A DNA stretch of 64,000 nucleotides from CAVQEG01 sp963711465. GTDB taxonomy: Bacteria > Bacteroidota > Ignavibacteria > OLB7. Below, piece after piece: positions 46,950 to 56,626 of the stretch. The DNA lies in assembly GCA_963711465.1 (NCBI GenBank), contig CAVQEG010000002.1, forward strand, positions 124,001 through 188,000. The letters run 5' to 3'. A program made the position numbers and the translations under genes. Position 1 is the stretch's first letter. Each line of letters starts with the position of its first letter. The notes under the pieces were generated by a model, which saw only the letters and a list, made by a program, of their open reading frames with translations, was not told the DNA's origin and searched no databases.

Positions 46950-49900
46950 CGATCGAGACCATCGCCCATGGCATTCCACGCCTGACCGTCCCAGTAGGCG
47001 ATGAAATCAGCATCGAGGAATCCGGAGCCGCGGAACATTCCGGTGGCGTAGACGTGGCCGTGTGCCACGGCGAGACCGTACACCGCGTTGTCGAGGCCTT
47101 CGCCCATGGGATACCACTCACTGCCGTCCCAGCGCGCGATGTTATTGGCGCGTTCATGGCCGGCCGACGGGAAGATTCCACCCACGTAGAGATTGCCGTC
47201 GGGATCCATGGCGAGCGCCGAGACGTAGGTGTAGTAGCCGCTGCCGATGATACCGTCGCCGAGCGAGGACCACGTTTCGGTGGCGGTATTCCAGCGTGCG
47301 ACGCGATTGGCGCTGACTGCTCCGGCGCCGGTGAAGCTGCCGCCGACGTAGAGGTCGGAGCCGCGCAGCACCATGTCGAATACGTACGGGCTGTTTCCGC
47401 TGACGCCGCCACCGACGTCCTCCCAGCTCTCCGTCCGGCGATTCCAGCGGGCAATGCCACCGGTTGCGATGTCGCCCGCCCGACGGATTTCCCCGCCGAC
47501 GTAGACGTAGTCGCCATCGACGACGATGGCGCGAACGATGCCGTCGACGCCGCGTCCCAGCGGCTGCCACGCCGTTCCGTCCCAGCGGGCGATGCCGTTG
47601 GTCTTCACGCCTCCGGCGGTATTGAAAATTCCACCGACGTACACGTCGCTTCCGTCGAGGGCGATGGCGAGCACCGGACCGTAGAGTCCGCTCGTGGGAT
47701 CGGAACCGAGCGACGACCACCCGTCGACGTCCCATGCCGCGACGTTGTTCGCCTGGCGCCCACCGGCGATCGAGAAGTGCCCGCCGGCGTAGAGCATGCG
47801 GCCATCGGTGGCGATCGCGTTGACCTGCCCGTTGGTTCCGCCGCTGAGCGGGTGCCAGGCCGAACCATCGAAGCGGGCGATTCGTTGCGCCGGAGCGCCG
47901 CCCGCCATCGTGAAGTCACCACCCACAGTGACACCGGAGTCCGAGACCGTGATGGCGTAGACGCGTCCGTCGAGTCCGGCGCCCATCGCGTGCCACCTCT
48001 GTCCGTCGAAGCGGGCGATGCGACGGGCCGACAGCGTGTCGATTGCGATGAAGTCGCCGCCGACGTAGAGGTCGGTGGCATCTGCCGCCAGTGCCGAGAC
48101 CGAAGCGCCGATGCCGTGTCCGACAGGAGACCAGTCGGTGCCGTCCCAGCGCGCGATGTTCGGAGACAGCGAATCGCCCGCGCGCGTGAAGACGCCCCCT
48201 GCATACAGATCGCCGTCGAAGATCGCCAGTGCCGTGACGTAGCTGTAGACGTCGGCGGTATCGCGAAGCCCGGTTCCCAGCGGCGACCAGGTGCCGGTCG
48301 TCGTATTGAATGCGGCAATGCGTCTGGCGGAGTCGCCGCCCGCCACAGTGAACGCGCCGGCGGCATAGAGCGTCGCTCCGTCGCGGGCGAGAGCGAACAC
48401 GTACGGATTCGGTCCGCCGACGCCGCCGGCGACGCTGCTCCATGCGGTGCCGTCCCATCGGGCAATGCCGCTCGCGGGACTGCCTCCTGCCTCGGTGAAG
48501 ATTCCACCCACGTACAGCGAACCGTCCTGCCCCACGACCATCGTTCGCACGAACGACGCGGCGCCGCCGACACCGTCACCGAGCGGACGCCACTCGGCGC
48601 CATCCCAGCGCGCGACGCCCGCCGCCGGCTTCCCGCCTGCGTTGTGGAAGTCGCCGCCCACATAGAGGTTCGAACCCGACAGGGCCAGTGCGTATACGGA
48701 CCCGTCGACCCCGTTCGTGTTGAAATCGACGACGTGACGGCTTCCGACGGGCCACCAGCGACTCTGGTCGAATACGGCGACGTTGTGCGCGGTGACGGTG
48801 CCCGCGGTGACGAAGCTTCCGATGGCAATGATCCCATCGGGTGCAAGGGCGACGCCGTGGACGACGGGTTGAATGCTGTCACCCATACCGGATTGCAGCG
48901 ACTCCCAGGCCGCACCGTTCCAGCGAGCAATCGAGCCGGCCGCCTTTGCGCCGGCGGAGGTGAACGCACCGCCGGCGTACAGATCGCCGTCGACCACATC
49001 GAGCGAGCGCACCATGGCATCAACCCCCGATCCGACCGGCACCCACCGATCGGTGCTCTCATCGAGCCGCGCGACGTAGCGAACGGGTTCGGACGCACCA
49101 TCCGGTCCGACGCTCGTGAATCGACCGCCGATGTAGAGCGAGCCCTGGTACGACGCGGCCGCGTACACCGTATCGTCGACGCCGCCCGCGACGGTGCTCC
49201 ACCCCGTACCGTTCCACTTGTAGACGCCTCCGCGTGCGTTGCGTAGTGCTCCGCCGACGGCATAGACCGTGTCGTCGTGCAGCAGGATGTCGTAGATGGC
49301 GGCGGTGTCCGGACGGGACATGGACGTCCAGCGGGCCAGCGCGCGGTTCCACACCGCCACGCCGTAGCAGCGGGCCGGCCCCGCTTCGTTGAAGAAACCA
49401 GCGATGTAGACGTTGTCGCCGTCGACGGCGATGGCATTCACCCGCGCGTTCGGAAGCGTCTTGCGTAGCGTGAAACCGGCCCAGACACCGCTGCCGAGCG
49501 CGCTCCAGACGCCGGTCTGCAGGTTGCAGGAGGCGACACTGCGAGCCGAGGCGTTGCCGGCACTGAGGAACTGGCCGCCGACGAACAGCTCGTCGCCGGC
49601 GATCGCGAGTGAGAGCACGGGTCCGCCAACACCCTGGGCGAGCTCGGACCACCGGGAGCCGTTCCAGACGGCGAGATTGCTGGCGATCGCGTTGCCGGCC
49701 GTCGTGAAACTCCCTCCGACGTACACCTTGCCGTCGTTCACCACGATGGCGTACACCGGCCCGTTAGTTCCGGGTGGACCGAATTTATCCGACCAGTACT
49801 GGTTGCCCTCGATGAGCGTGTCGCTGGCGGCGAGCGATGGGACGAATCGGGGCTCCCCCGACGATCCGACGGTCATCTGCCATCCGGTCGGATCGAGCGC

Positions 49901-50083
49901 CCCGCTGAAGCCCTCGTCGAGCTTCAGCGTTCCGTCGGGATTCAACAGCGCTTCGATGGGACGGACCGTATCGGTGGTGTCGGATCGCTGCGCGGCGAGC
50001 GGGACGGAAGCCAATGCCGCCATTACCACCAGCAGCATCGGGATCGTCAATCGAATTCGGGCAGGTGCGTACCGTCGGCTCAT
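46922..50083 (-). CDS. Secreted 19-repeat beta-propeller protein, truncated by frameshift before its T9SS signal
   Basis: The 1053-residue frame starts with a Sec signal peptide (cleavage after PLAAQ, residue 32). It then carries 19 copies of a roughly 50-residue unit of the form LYVGGxFTxAGG, then ARWDGxxW and LGxGV. This is a delta-60/Kelch-like propeller repeat of secreted proteins in this phylum. After the 19th copy the frame ends in six unrelated residues and TGA. Copies 20 and 21 and the sorting domain lie in the next frame (46381-46949). As read, the product would lack the T9SS C-terminal domain and should stay in the periplasm. No Shine-Dalgarno before ATG 50083. Confidence 0.87.
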   Translation of the reverse strand: MSRRYAPARIRLTIPMLLVVMAALASVPLAAQRSDTTDTVRPIEALLNPDGTLKLDEGFSGALDPTGWQMTVGSSGEPRFVPSLAASDTLIEGNQYWSDKFGPPGTNGPVYAIVVNDGKVYVGGSFTTAGNAIASNLAVWNGSRWSELAQGVGGPVLSLAIAGDELFVGGQFLSAGNASARSVASCNLQTGVWSALGSGVWAGFTLRKTLPNARVNAIAVDGDNVYIAGFFNEAGPARCYGVAVWNRALARWTSMSRPDTAAIYDILLHDDTVYAVGGALRNARGGVYKWNGTGWSTVAGGVDDTVYAAASYQGSLYIGGRFTSVGPDGASEPVRYVARLDESTDRWVPVGSGVDAMVRSLDVVDGDLYAGGAFTSAGAKAAGSIARWNGAAWESLQSGMGDSIQPVVHGVALAPDGIIAIGSFVTAGTVTAHNVAVFDQSRWWPVGSRHVVDFNTNGVDGSVYALALSGSNLYVGGDFHNAGGKPAAGVARWDGAEWRPLGDGVGGAASFVRTMVVGQDGSLYVGGIFTEAGGSPASGIARWDGTAWSSVAGGVGGPNPYVFALARDGATLYAAGAFTVAGGDSARRIAAFNTTTGTWSPLGTGLRDTADVYSYVTALAIFDGDLYAGGVFTRAGDSLSPNIARWDGTDWSPVGHGIGASVSALAADATDLYVGGDFIAIDTLSARRIARFDGQRWHAMGAGLDGRVYAITVSDSGVTVGGDFTMAGGAPAQRIARFDGSAWHPLSGGTNGQVNAIATDGRMLYAGGHFSIAGGRQANNVAAWDVDGWSSLGSDPTSGLYGPVLAIALDGSDVYVGGIFNTAGGVKTNGIARWDGTAWQPLGRGVDGIVRAIVVDGDYVYVGGEIRRAGDIATGGIARWNRRTESWEDVGGGVSGNSPYVFDMVLRGSDLYVGGSFTGAGAVSANRVARWNTATETWSSLGDGIIGSGYYTYVSALAMDPDGNLYVGGIFPSAGHERANNIARWDGSEWYPMGEGLDNAVYGLAVAHGHVYATGMFRGSGFLDADFIAYWDGQAWNAMGDGLDRPGLRYGVV

Positions 50084-50235
50084 CGGCGTGGTTGAATTGG
50101 TTCGGGCGAACGGGTCGGCGTCCCATACGACCGTAAAGATGCCATTTCGTTACCGATTCTTCCGTGATCGGCGTCATGCCGGGCACGCTCGTATCATTCG
50201 GTTGCGACTGGCCCGGCACGCATGGTTCTGTCTTG

Positions 50236-50243
50236 TAACTTTG
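50236..50243 (+). promoter_or_regulatory. Bacteroidota-type promoter -7 box (TAnnTTTG)
   Basis: TAACTTTG matches the -7 consensus exactly. It lies in the 328-base gap (50084-50411) between the divergent propeller gene and the SBBP-repeat gene, 168 bases before ATG 50412, and would drive the SBBP/OmpA pair. The rest of the gap shows no gene. Confidence 0.48.
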
Positions 50244-50411
50244 CCCCCACTGGAGTGTAATTCTCCGTTCTACACTGGGAACTGAAGCCGCCAGAGGTGC
50301 GGCTTCTGTCGTTTTTCCCGGTGCATCGACGTCGACCTCCACTCGCGGCCCTCCCCCCGGCCGATTCCACCGTTCGCGCAGTCTCCGCGGCGTTCCAAAA
50401 GCATTTCTTCC

Positions 50412-53400
50412 ATGTCGCTCGTTCGCTCCCTCACTCGCTGGTCTTCAACAGGAAGAATGTCGGCAGGCGAGGGTCGGACGAACCATGCCTTCGAATTCAG
50501 TCGTCACCTTCCGGCGCGGCTGCGACGCATGGTTGGTCTGGTGCTGACCGTGTCGGTGGTCGCAACCGTTGCCTCGGCGCAGCAGGTACCCGTCAACAGC
50601 TCGAGTGGAACCCTGGTTTTCGCCGAGAACGTCGGGCAGTGGAATCCGGAAATCCGGTTGCAGGGACGCATCGGCAGCACCACCGTCGGCTTCGCTCGCC
50701 ACTCGATCGACTACTTCCACCGTGTGGTGCGCTCCGGCTCCGACGCGGAGCGCGGCGAGGGATACCTGCTCCGGACGGAATTCCTCGGCGCGCGAGGTGA
50801 CGTCGAGGTGATCGGCGAGAAGGCCACCGGAACGAGATTCAACTACTATCTCGGAGCCGACGCCACCCGTCAGTTCACCGATGCACGCGGCTTTCGACGC
50901 GTCCGATACGCCGGACTCTACGATGGAATCGATCTCGTGTACGGAGATGCCGACGGAGCATTGAAGTATGAATTCGATCTGGCGCCGGGAACCGATCCGG
51001 CGACGATCAGACTGCGCTGGAGCGGCGCGCGATCGGTGTCGGTCGACACGGACGGTTCCCTCGTGATCGCTACGCCGTTCGGTGCGATGCGTGAGGCACG
51101 CCCCGTCTGCTACCAGCGCGTCGACGGGCGTCGCGTGGCCGTCGATGGGCGCTTCGTCACCGGAAGCGATGATCGCGTGGGCTTCGCGGTCGGTCCGTAC
51201 GATCACTCGCGCGCGCTGGTGATCGATCCGTGTCTGGCGGTCGAATACTCCACGTATTTCGGCGGCGGCAACTACGACGACGTGGCCGCCGTCGCTGTCG
51301 ATTCCAGCGGCAACGCAATCGTCAGCGGTACCACACGATCGGTCGACTTCCCCACCCTTCCGGCACAGACGTTCACCGAACAGACCTACGCGTTCGTCAG
51401 CAAGATTTCGCCGGACGGGAAAACGATTCTCTACTCGACGCTGGTGGCGCGACCGTACAACGGTCCCTTCAGTCGGAATCCGTCCTCGGGAGCGACGATG
51501 TACGAGGGCATCGGAGAGGACGTCGAAGTCTCCGGCAGTGGCGATGCGTTCGTGGCACTGACGACGACGATTCCCGGTCTGCCGACACAGGCGGGCGTGC
51601 TGCAGCGATCGATCGCGCCGAACCGTTCGCTCGGCGGCCAGTGCCCGGTTCCCTCGCGCCAGAACAGCGATATCTACGTGCTGCGGCTCGACCCGTCGGG
51701 ACGGATCGCGTGGAGCACCTACCTCGGCGGAAGCGACGACGACTTCCTGATCGATCTCGCGCTGGGAAGCAGCGGGGATGTGAATCTGACCGGATTCACC
51801 CATGCCCCCGCCTGCCGGCGCTCGGGTTCGGACGTCGAGGACGCGCCGACGTTTCCGCAGACGGTGACCGACGGCCGTTTCATCTCCGGCGGCGATACAC
51901 GGGGACTGGAGACATTCGTCACGACGTTGTCCTCCGACGGACGCCAGCTGCGCTTCAGCGCGCTCTTCGGTGGTTCGGGCGATGACGTTCCGGGTGCGAT
52001 CGCAGCCGGGGCCGACGGAACGCTCTACGTGGTCGGTACGACCGGTTCGCCCGACCTGCCGACCACTCCCGGTTGCATCCAGCCGACGGCCGAGGCGGGC
52101 ATCGGCGGCGCGGTGCGCGACGTGTATCTGGCGCGAATCGATCCGAACGCGTCGACGCTCGACTACTCGACATACATCAGCGACCACGGTGCCGGGCGAA
52201 CGGGACTCGGCTTCAACGGATTCGTCGCCGATACCGCGGCACTTCCTGCCGCATTCCACAGTCCGCAGCGGCGGCAGGACATTCTGCTGTCGACACAACC
52301 GGGCGTGGTGGTGATCGGCGGAACGACCCAGAGCCGTTCAATGACGACCACCGGTGGTGCGGCGCAGCCGACGGCGCCGGGCGGCCCGACCGACGCGTAC
52401 GTGATGACCGTCGACATCGGGGCGAATCGAATCAGCGCTGCCAGTTACCTCGGAGGCAGCGGCGAGGACGACTTCGGCGGCATCACCTGGGCGTACGACG
52501 GAGAGGTCGTCGCAGCGCTCGCGAGTTCATCGAGCAACTTCCCCATCACCGACGCGACGCTCCAGGATCACCTCCTCGGTGCGGTCGACGCAGTCGTGGT
52601 CACGCTTCCGCTCGGACTCGACCGGTTCGTCTTCAGCACCTACTTCGGCGGACGGAAGGGAACCGATCACAACCCGTATCCCGAGATGACGGTCGCCGGA
52701 ATCACCACCGCGTCCGACGGTGCGATGTACTTCTGGGGCGGCACCTCGACGCTCGATCTGCCGATTACCGACGGCGCGTTGTGGAACTACAACGACTTCT
52801 ATGGCGGGTACATCGTCAAATTCTCCAGGCCGGAGAGCGCCCTGCTTGGAACGGGCGCCAGCGTCACCTTCGACCCCGATCCATGCAACGGTGTGCAGTC
52901 GCGCCAGCAGGTCGTCTTCAACGCGGGAACGCTTCCCTTGAAGATCGACGACGTGCGCATGGTCGACGGCACGCACTTCCACGTCGCTGCCGGTTCGCTT
53001 CCTCTCACCGTCGGATCGTGCGAGTCGCGGACGATCACCATCGAGTACGCGCCGATGGGAGAGGTCGGCTGCGACGACGTGCTTCGCGACACGCTGGTGA
53101 TCTCCTCGAGCAACGCGACCAACCGAACGGTCCGCGTGCCGCTGGAGGGCCGCACGGCCTGTGCCGATTCGTTCATACCGAACACGGACATCAACGACCC
53201 GAGATTCCGGCTCGGTCACGACAACGGGTACAACTTCGATGTGCGCGCCTACGCGACGGTGTCGCAGTCGATCCTCGTAATTGCCGATCCATCGAATGAC
53301 GGTGTCATCGTGCCGAGCATCGGCACCGACACCGTGCGGCTGCCCAACGGCATCACGCAGCTGCACTTCGACGTCAACGCGTCGGACACCGGGATGTACT

Positions 53401-54515
53401 GTGCGAATTTCACCGCCATCGTGCTTCCGTGCGGCAAGACGACGCCGCTGCACATCTGCTCTCACGTCCGTACCGGCATCTACCGCGGGCCTGACACGCT
53501 CGATCTCGGGCTGATCTCCTGTGGCTGGCAGGAGCGGACGCTGCCGATCTACAACGCCGGCAACGACACGCTCGAGCTGAGGATGCTCGCCAACGGCGGA
53601 CCCGATCCGTTCGATGCGATGATCACGCCCACATTCGAGAAGCCGAAGAAAATTCCGCCCGGCGATTCGCTGCTGCTGACGATCGAGATTCGGCCACGCG
53701 GTGTCGGCGTGCGAAGGGTCGAATTGAATTTCAAGACGAACGAGGGATTCACCGAACGGCAGTATCCGCACTACGTCGTGCGATTCGAACTCGACTCGGT
53801 GGCGGTGCGGCTGGCGACGTCGGCGCCGAGTCTCGTGGGAGGATTCGGCGATCGTATCGAGATGCCGATCGAATTCATACCCGTTCTCGACGGTCGCGTG
53901 CCGCTCTCACAGTTCGCCTTCCGCGTCGACTACGATCGGAACCTGCTGGTCTTCGACGGAGTGACGACCGACAGCACGCTGACGGCGGGATGGGACGTGA
54001 TCGAGGCCACCGAAGACGACCAGGGAGCGCGGGTCCATCTCATCCGGCGCGATGCCGGTGCGCCGTTGACGGGGAGTGGGATTCTGGCCCGGCTGCGCTT
54101 CCGCGTTCTGCGCGGCGCCGATACGGCGACGTCGATCTCGGCCCGGCTGTATGAAATCTCGAGCGAGTGTCTCACCGCTGAGATCGACAGCGGGTGGACG
54201 TTCGTGCTCGACACGCTGTGCAACACCCGCAACCGGCTCGTGGTCAACGGACATCCGGCGCTCAAGCCCGTCGCTCCGAATCCCGCGGGCGATCGAGCGA
54301 CGATCGCCTGGACGATGCTCTCCGAGGGTCATGTGCGGATCACCCTTCACGATCTGCTCGGCGATCGGGTGCGGACGATCGTCGATGAGCGGCGACGGGC
54401 CGGAGACAACGCGGTGAGCTTCGATACGCATGGTCTTCCCGCCGGGCGGTACTTCTGTCGGCTCTCGATCGACGGACGCATACTCGACATTCGCGACGTG
54501 GTGATTTCCCGATGA
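50412..54515 (+). CDS. Giant secreted SBBP-repeat protein with cohesin-like and T9SS sorting domains
   Basis: The protein is up to 1367 residues. Its signal peptide hydrophobic core is MVGLVLTVSVVATVASAQ, so the true start is ATG 50412 or ATG 50457 (the latter just behind AGGAAG). Next is a DUF7948-like N-domain (FAENVGQWNPEI, YAGLYDGIDLVYGD), then SBBP propeller repeats (YSTYFGGGNYDDVAAVAVD, WSTYLGGSDDDF, SAASYLGGSGEDDF). ASH/Ig-like segments follow from about residue 820. A cohesin-like module is at about 1130-1265 (FRVDYDRNLLVFDGV). The last 85 residues are a type A sorting domain (VAPNPAGDRATI, GLPAGRYFCRLSIDG). It is a surface or released protein exported by T9SS. Its stop overlaps the OmpA gene start (ATGA). 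Confidence 0.9.
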   Translation: MSLVRSLTRWSSTGRMSAGEGRTNHAFEFSRHLPARLRRMVGLVLTVSVVATVASAQQVPVNSSSGTLVFAENVGQWNPEIRLQGRIGSTTVGFARHSIDYFHRVVRSGSDAERGEGYLLRTEFLGARGDVEVIGEKATGTRFNYYLGADATRQFTDARGFRRVRYAGLYDGIDLVYGDADGALKYEFDLAPGTDPATIRLRWSGARSVSVDTDGSLVIATPFGAMREARPVCYQRVDGRRVAVDGRFVTGSDDRVGFAVGPYDHSRALVIDPCLAVEYSTYFGGGNYDDVAAVAVDSSGNAIVSGTTRSVDFPTLPAQTFTEQTYAFVSKISPDGKTILYSTLVARPYNGPFSRNPSSGATMYEGIGEDVEVSGSGDAFVALTTTIPGLPTQAGVLQRSIAPNRSLGGQCPVPSRQNSDIYVLRLDPSGRIAWSTYLGGSDDDFLIDLALGSSGDVNLTGFTHAPACRRSGSDVEDAPTFPQTVTDGRFISGGDTRGLETFVTTLSSDGRQLRFSALFGGSGDDVPGAIAAGADGTLYVVGTTGSPDLPTTPGCIQPTAEAGIGGAVRDVYLARIDPNASTLDYSTYISDHGAGRTGLGFNGFVADTAALPAAFHSPQRRQDILLSTQPGVVVIGGTTQSRSMTTTGGAAQPTAPGGPTDAYVMTVDIGANRISAASYLGGSGEDDFGGITWAYDGEVVAALASSSSNFPITDATLQDHLLGAVDAVVVTLPLGLDRFVFSTYFGGRKGTDHNPYPEMTVAGITTASDGAMYFWGGTSTLDLPITDGALWNYNDFYGGYIVKFSRPESALLGTGASVTFDPDPCNGVQSRQQVVFNAGTLPLKIDDVRMVDGTHFHVAAGSLPLTVGSCESRTITIEYAPMGEVGCDDVLRDTLVISSSNATNRTVRVPLEGRTACADSFIPNTDINDPRFRLGHDNGYNFDVRAYATVSQSILVIADPSNDGVIVPSIGTDTVRLPNGITQLHFDVNASDTGMYCANFTAIVLPCGKTTPLHICSHVRTGIYRGPDTLDLGLISCGWQERTLPIYNAGNDTLELRMLANGGPDPFDAMITPTFEKPKKIPPGDSLLLTIEIRPRGVGVRRVELNFKTNEGFTERQYPHYVVRFELDSVAVRLATSAPSLVGGFGDRIEMPIEFIPVLDGRVPLSQFAFRVDYDRNLLVFDGVTTDSTLTAGWDVIEATEDDQGARVHLIRRDAGAPLTGSGILARLRFRVLRGADTATSISARLYEISSECLTAEIDSGWTFVLDTLCNTRNRLVVNGHPALKPVAPNPAGDRATIAWTMLSEGHVRITLHDLLGDRVRTIVDERRRAGDNAVSFDTHGLPAGRYFCRLSIDGRILDIRDVVISR

Positions 54516-56521
54516 CCGATTCCTCCGCACCGACGCGCATCCTTCTTCGACCGCTGATGGCAGCGGTTCTGCTGGCGACGATCCTGTCCACCGCCGGACT
54601 GCATGCGCAGGACGACGATTCGGTTGCTCCGGCGGATTCGCTGAGCGGTCTGACGCCGCTGTGGTTCGGTCTCTACGGCGGCTACGCGCTGCAGGCACAT
54701 GTAGCGAGCATTGATCTCTGTCAGACGCCGGAGCTCGGAGGTTCGCGCGAATGCGGCACGTTCACCTCGGGAAGCGGGAGCGGACTGAGCGCCGGTCTCG
54801 GCATCGGGTATCGGCTCGACGAGCGTACCTCGATCGCCGTGCGGATGCTGTACGAAACCGCCAACGGTTCGCTCTCCACGCCTGCTACGGGTCTGTCGGA
54901 GGTGCGGCGGCCGGACGGCAGCATCGTCTCGTTCCAGAGCATCCAGCGACTCGCGAGCTCGATCTCGTTGCTCACGCTCGAACCAGTGGTTCACTATCGG
55001 CCGTTCGATCTGCCGCTGGTTGTCTCGGCCGGTCCCCGACTGAGCATCGTGGGCGACGCGACGTTCGAGGCGCGCGAGGAAATTCCCGACGGCGTCGACG
55101 TCTCGTTCATCGAGACCGGGCAGAACGTCCGCCCGTACGCGTCGGGAGATCTGGGCGTGACGACACTGTACGGCGCAACGATCGGCGCCGGATGGCCGCT
55201 GTCGCTGTCGCGGACGCTCGAGGCGGTGCCCGAGCTCGCGTTGATCGGCACGTTCAACAGCTACGCATCGTTCGGAGCGGCGCGGCTGATCGAGGCACGT
55301 GGCGGAGTGGCGATCAATTACACGGTACCGGAGCCGGCTCCTGAACCGCCGCCTCCCCCACCTCCCCCCCCGCCACCGCCACCGGTCGTGGCGCAGCTCC
55401 GCGCCCGGATCGTCGCACACGGACTCGACTCAGCGTCACTGCGGATTGGCGAGGTACATGTGCGTGACATCGAATCGATTCAGCGTGCGACCGTTCCCCT
55501 GCTGCCGAGGGTGTACTTCGAGAAGGGTTCCGCGGTGCTTCCCGTGCGATATCGCGGCGGTGACACGACCGCGGGACCGACGCTGCGCGTCTACCACGAC
55601 CTGTTCGCAACCATCGCGGTTCGACTTCGCGACAATCCCGACGCGGACGTGACGCTGGCAGGCATGCGGTCGGACGACGAGCCGGATTCACTGGCACTGC
55701 AGCGAGCCGCCGCCGTTCGCGACGCTCTGGTTCGACTCTCAGGAATCGACGCTTCACACATTACCGTCAGAACCGCCAGTCATCGGGAGCATGCACCGGC
55801 CGATACCACCGAGGAGGGACGAGCCGAGGAGCGGAGGGTCGAGATCGCTGCGAGCGCGCCGATTCTCGATCCCGTAGTGCTCACCGACACGACACTCGCG
55901 GTTTCATCTCCCGGAATGCTCTTCGACATCGGCGTCGAAGCCGACGCCGGACTCGCAACGTGGACGGTGACGGCGGGACTCGACGGAACGCCATTCCGCC
56001 GCTTCCGCGGGTCGTTCCCCGTTCCCGCCCCACTGGATCTGAATTTCACCGGACCGGAGCTTCTGCGCATTGCGCACGCTCTGCCGTCGGCAATTACCTA
56101 TTCGATTACCGTTCGAGATTCGGCCGGCTCGGAGTTCTCGACCGCGGCCGACAGAATTCCCATACGCATCGACCGGACACTCCAGTCGACTCCGACGCGA
56201 TCAGCGCAATTGCCAGCGGGAACGGTCCTCTTCGCCTTCGACCGATCGGACCTCACCGACGCCGGACATCGGGTCATCGATCAGATCCGCTCCGAGCTGG
56301 CTCCCGGGGATTCGGTGGTGATAACCGGGTACGCCGACGAGATCGGAGACGCCGAACACAACATGCGGCTGTCGATGGCGCGGGCGCGGGCAGTGGCGGC
56401 GGAATTCCGGAACGTACCGACGACGATCGTGGCAAAGGGTGAATCCGAAGCGCCGGTACACGCTCCGACGGCCGAGGGCCGCGCCTACTCGCGCTCGGCG
56501 ACGATCCGGGTGGTCGAATAG
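54512..56521 (+). CDS. OmpA-family outer-membrane protein with polyproline hinge and two OmpA-like domains
   Basis: The 669-residue protein has a signal peptide (cleavage near GLHAQ, residue 33). A beta-barrel-like region follows (about 48-270: WFGLYGGYALQAHV, LSAGLGIGYRL), then a hinge with 13 prolines in a row (about 280-292). There are two peptidoglycan-binding-type domains: a degenerate one (about 325-440, YFEKGSAVLP) and a canonical C-terminal one (about 565-669, LFAFDRSDLTDAGHRVID then ITGYADEIGDAEHNMRLS). The barrel would sit in the outer membrane and the C-terminal domain would grip peptidoglycan. The start overlaps the stop of the SBBP protein (ATGA), so the two are translationally coupled. 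A perfect hairpin follows the stop. Confidence 0.9.
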   Translation: MTDSSAPTRILLRPLMAAVLLATILSTAGLHAQDDDSVAPADSLSGLTPLWFGLYGGYALQAHVASIDLCQTPELGGSRECGTFTSGSGSGLSAGLGIGYRLDERTSIAVRMLYETANGSLSTPATGLSEVRRPDGSIVSFQSIQRLASSISLLTLEPVVHYRPFDLPLVVSAGPRLSIVGDATFEAREEIPDGVDVSFIETGQNVRPYASGDLGVTTLYGATIGAGWPLSLSRTLEAVPELALIGTFNSYASFGAARLIEARGGVAINYTVPEPAPEPPPPPPPPPPPPPVVAQLRARIVAHGLDSASLRIGEVHVRDIESIQRATVPLLPRVYFEKGSAVLPVRYRGGDTTAGPTLRVYHDLFATIAVRLRDNPDADVTLAGMRSDDEPDSLALQRAAAVRDALVRLSGIDASHITVRTASHREHAPADTTEEGRAEERRVEIAASAPILDPVVLTDTTLAVSSPGMLFDIGVEADAGLATWTVTAGLDGTPFRRFRGSFPVPAPLDLNFTGPELLRIAHALPSAITYSITVRDSAGSEFSTAADRIPIRIDRTLQSTPTRSAQLPAGTVLFAFDRSDLTDAGHRVIDQIRSELAPGDSVVITGYADEIGDAEHNMRLSMARARAVAAEFRNVPTTIVAKGESEAPVHAPTAEGRAYSRSATIRVVE

Positions 56522-56547
56522 AACGCTGAGATTCGGTGCGAAACAGC

Positions 56548-56581
56548 GACGCCCCGTGCCGATTGCTCGACACGGGGCGTC
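56548..56581. terminator. Strong hairpin terminator between convergent genes
   Basis: A perfect 11-base stem (GACGCCCCGTG pairing with CACGGGGCGTC) with a 12-base loop, 26 bases after the OmpA stop and 45 bases from the stop of the convergent lipoprotein gene. Only a weak T-rich stretch follows. Confidence 0.75.
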
Positions 56582-56626
56582 CTGGTTCGCTGGAATTCGT
56601 ACTTCGTCGCTGAGCGCCGGATGCGC

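Noticed and set aside
46922..46955. Programmed ribosomal frameshift as explanation for the split propeller gene
   Set aside because: No slippery heptamer or downstream structure was recognised; a one-base indel in a CCC run explains the data more simply.
46916..49246. A 776-codon plus-strand open frame opposite the propeller gene
   Set aside because: It is a mirror of the repeat-rich minus-strand gene; the translation has no hydrophobic core or known motif, and GC-rich codon bias keeps the opposite strand open.
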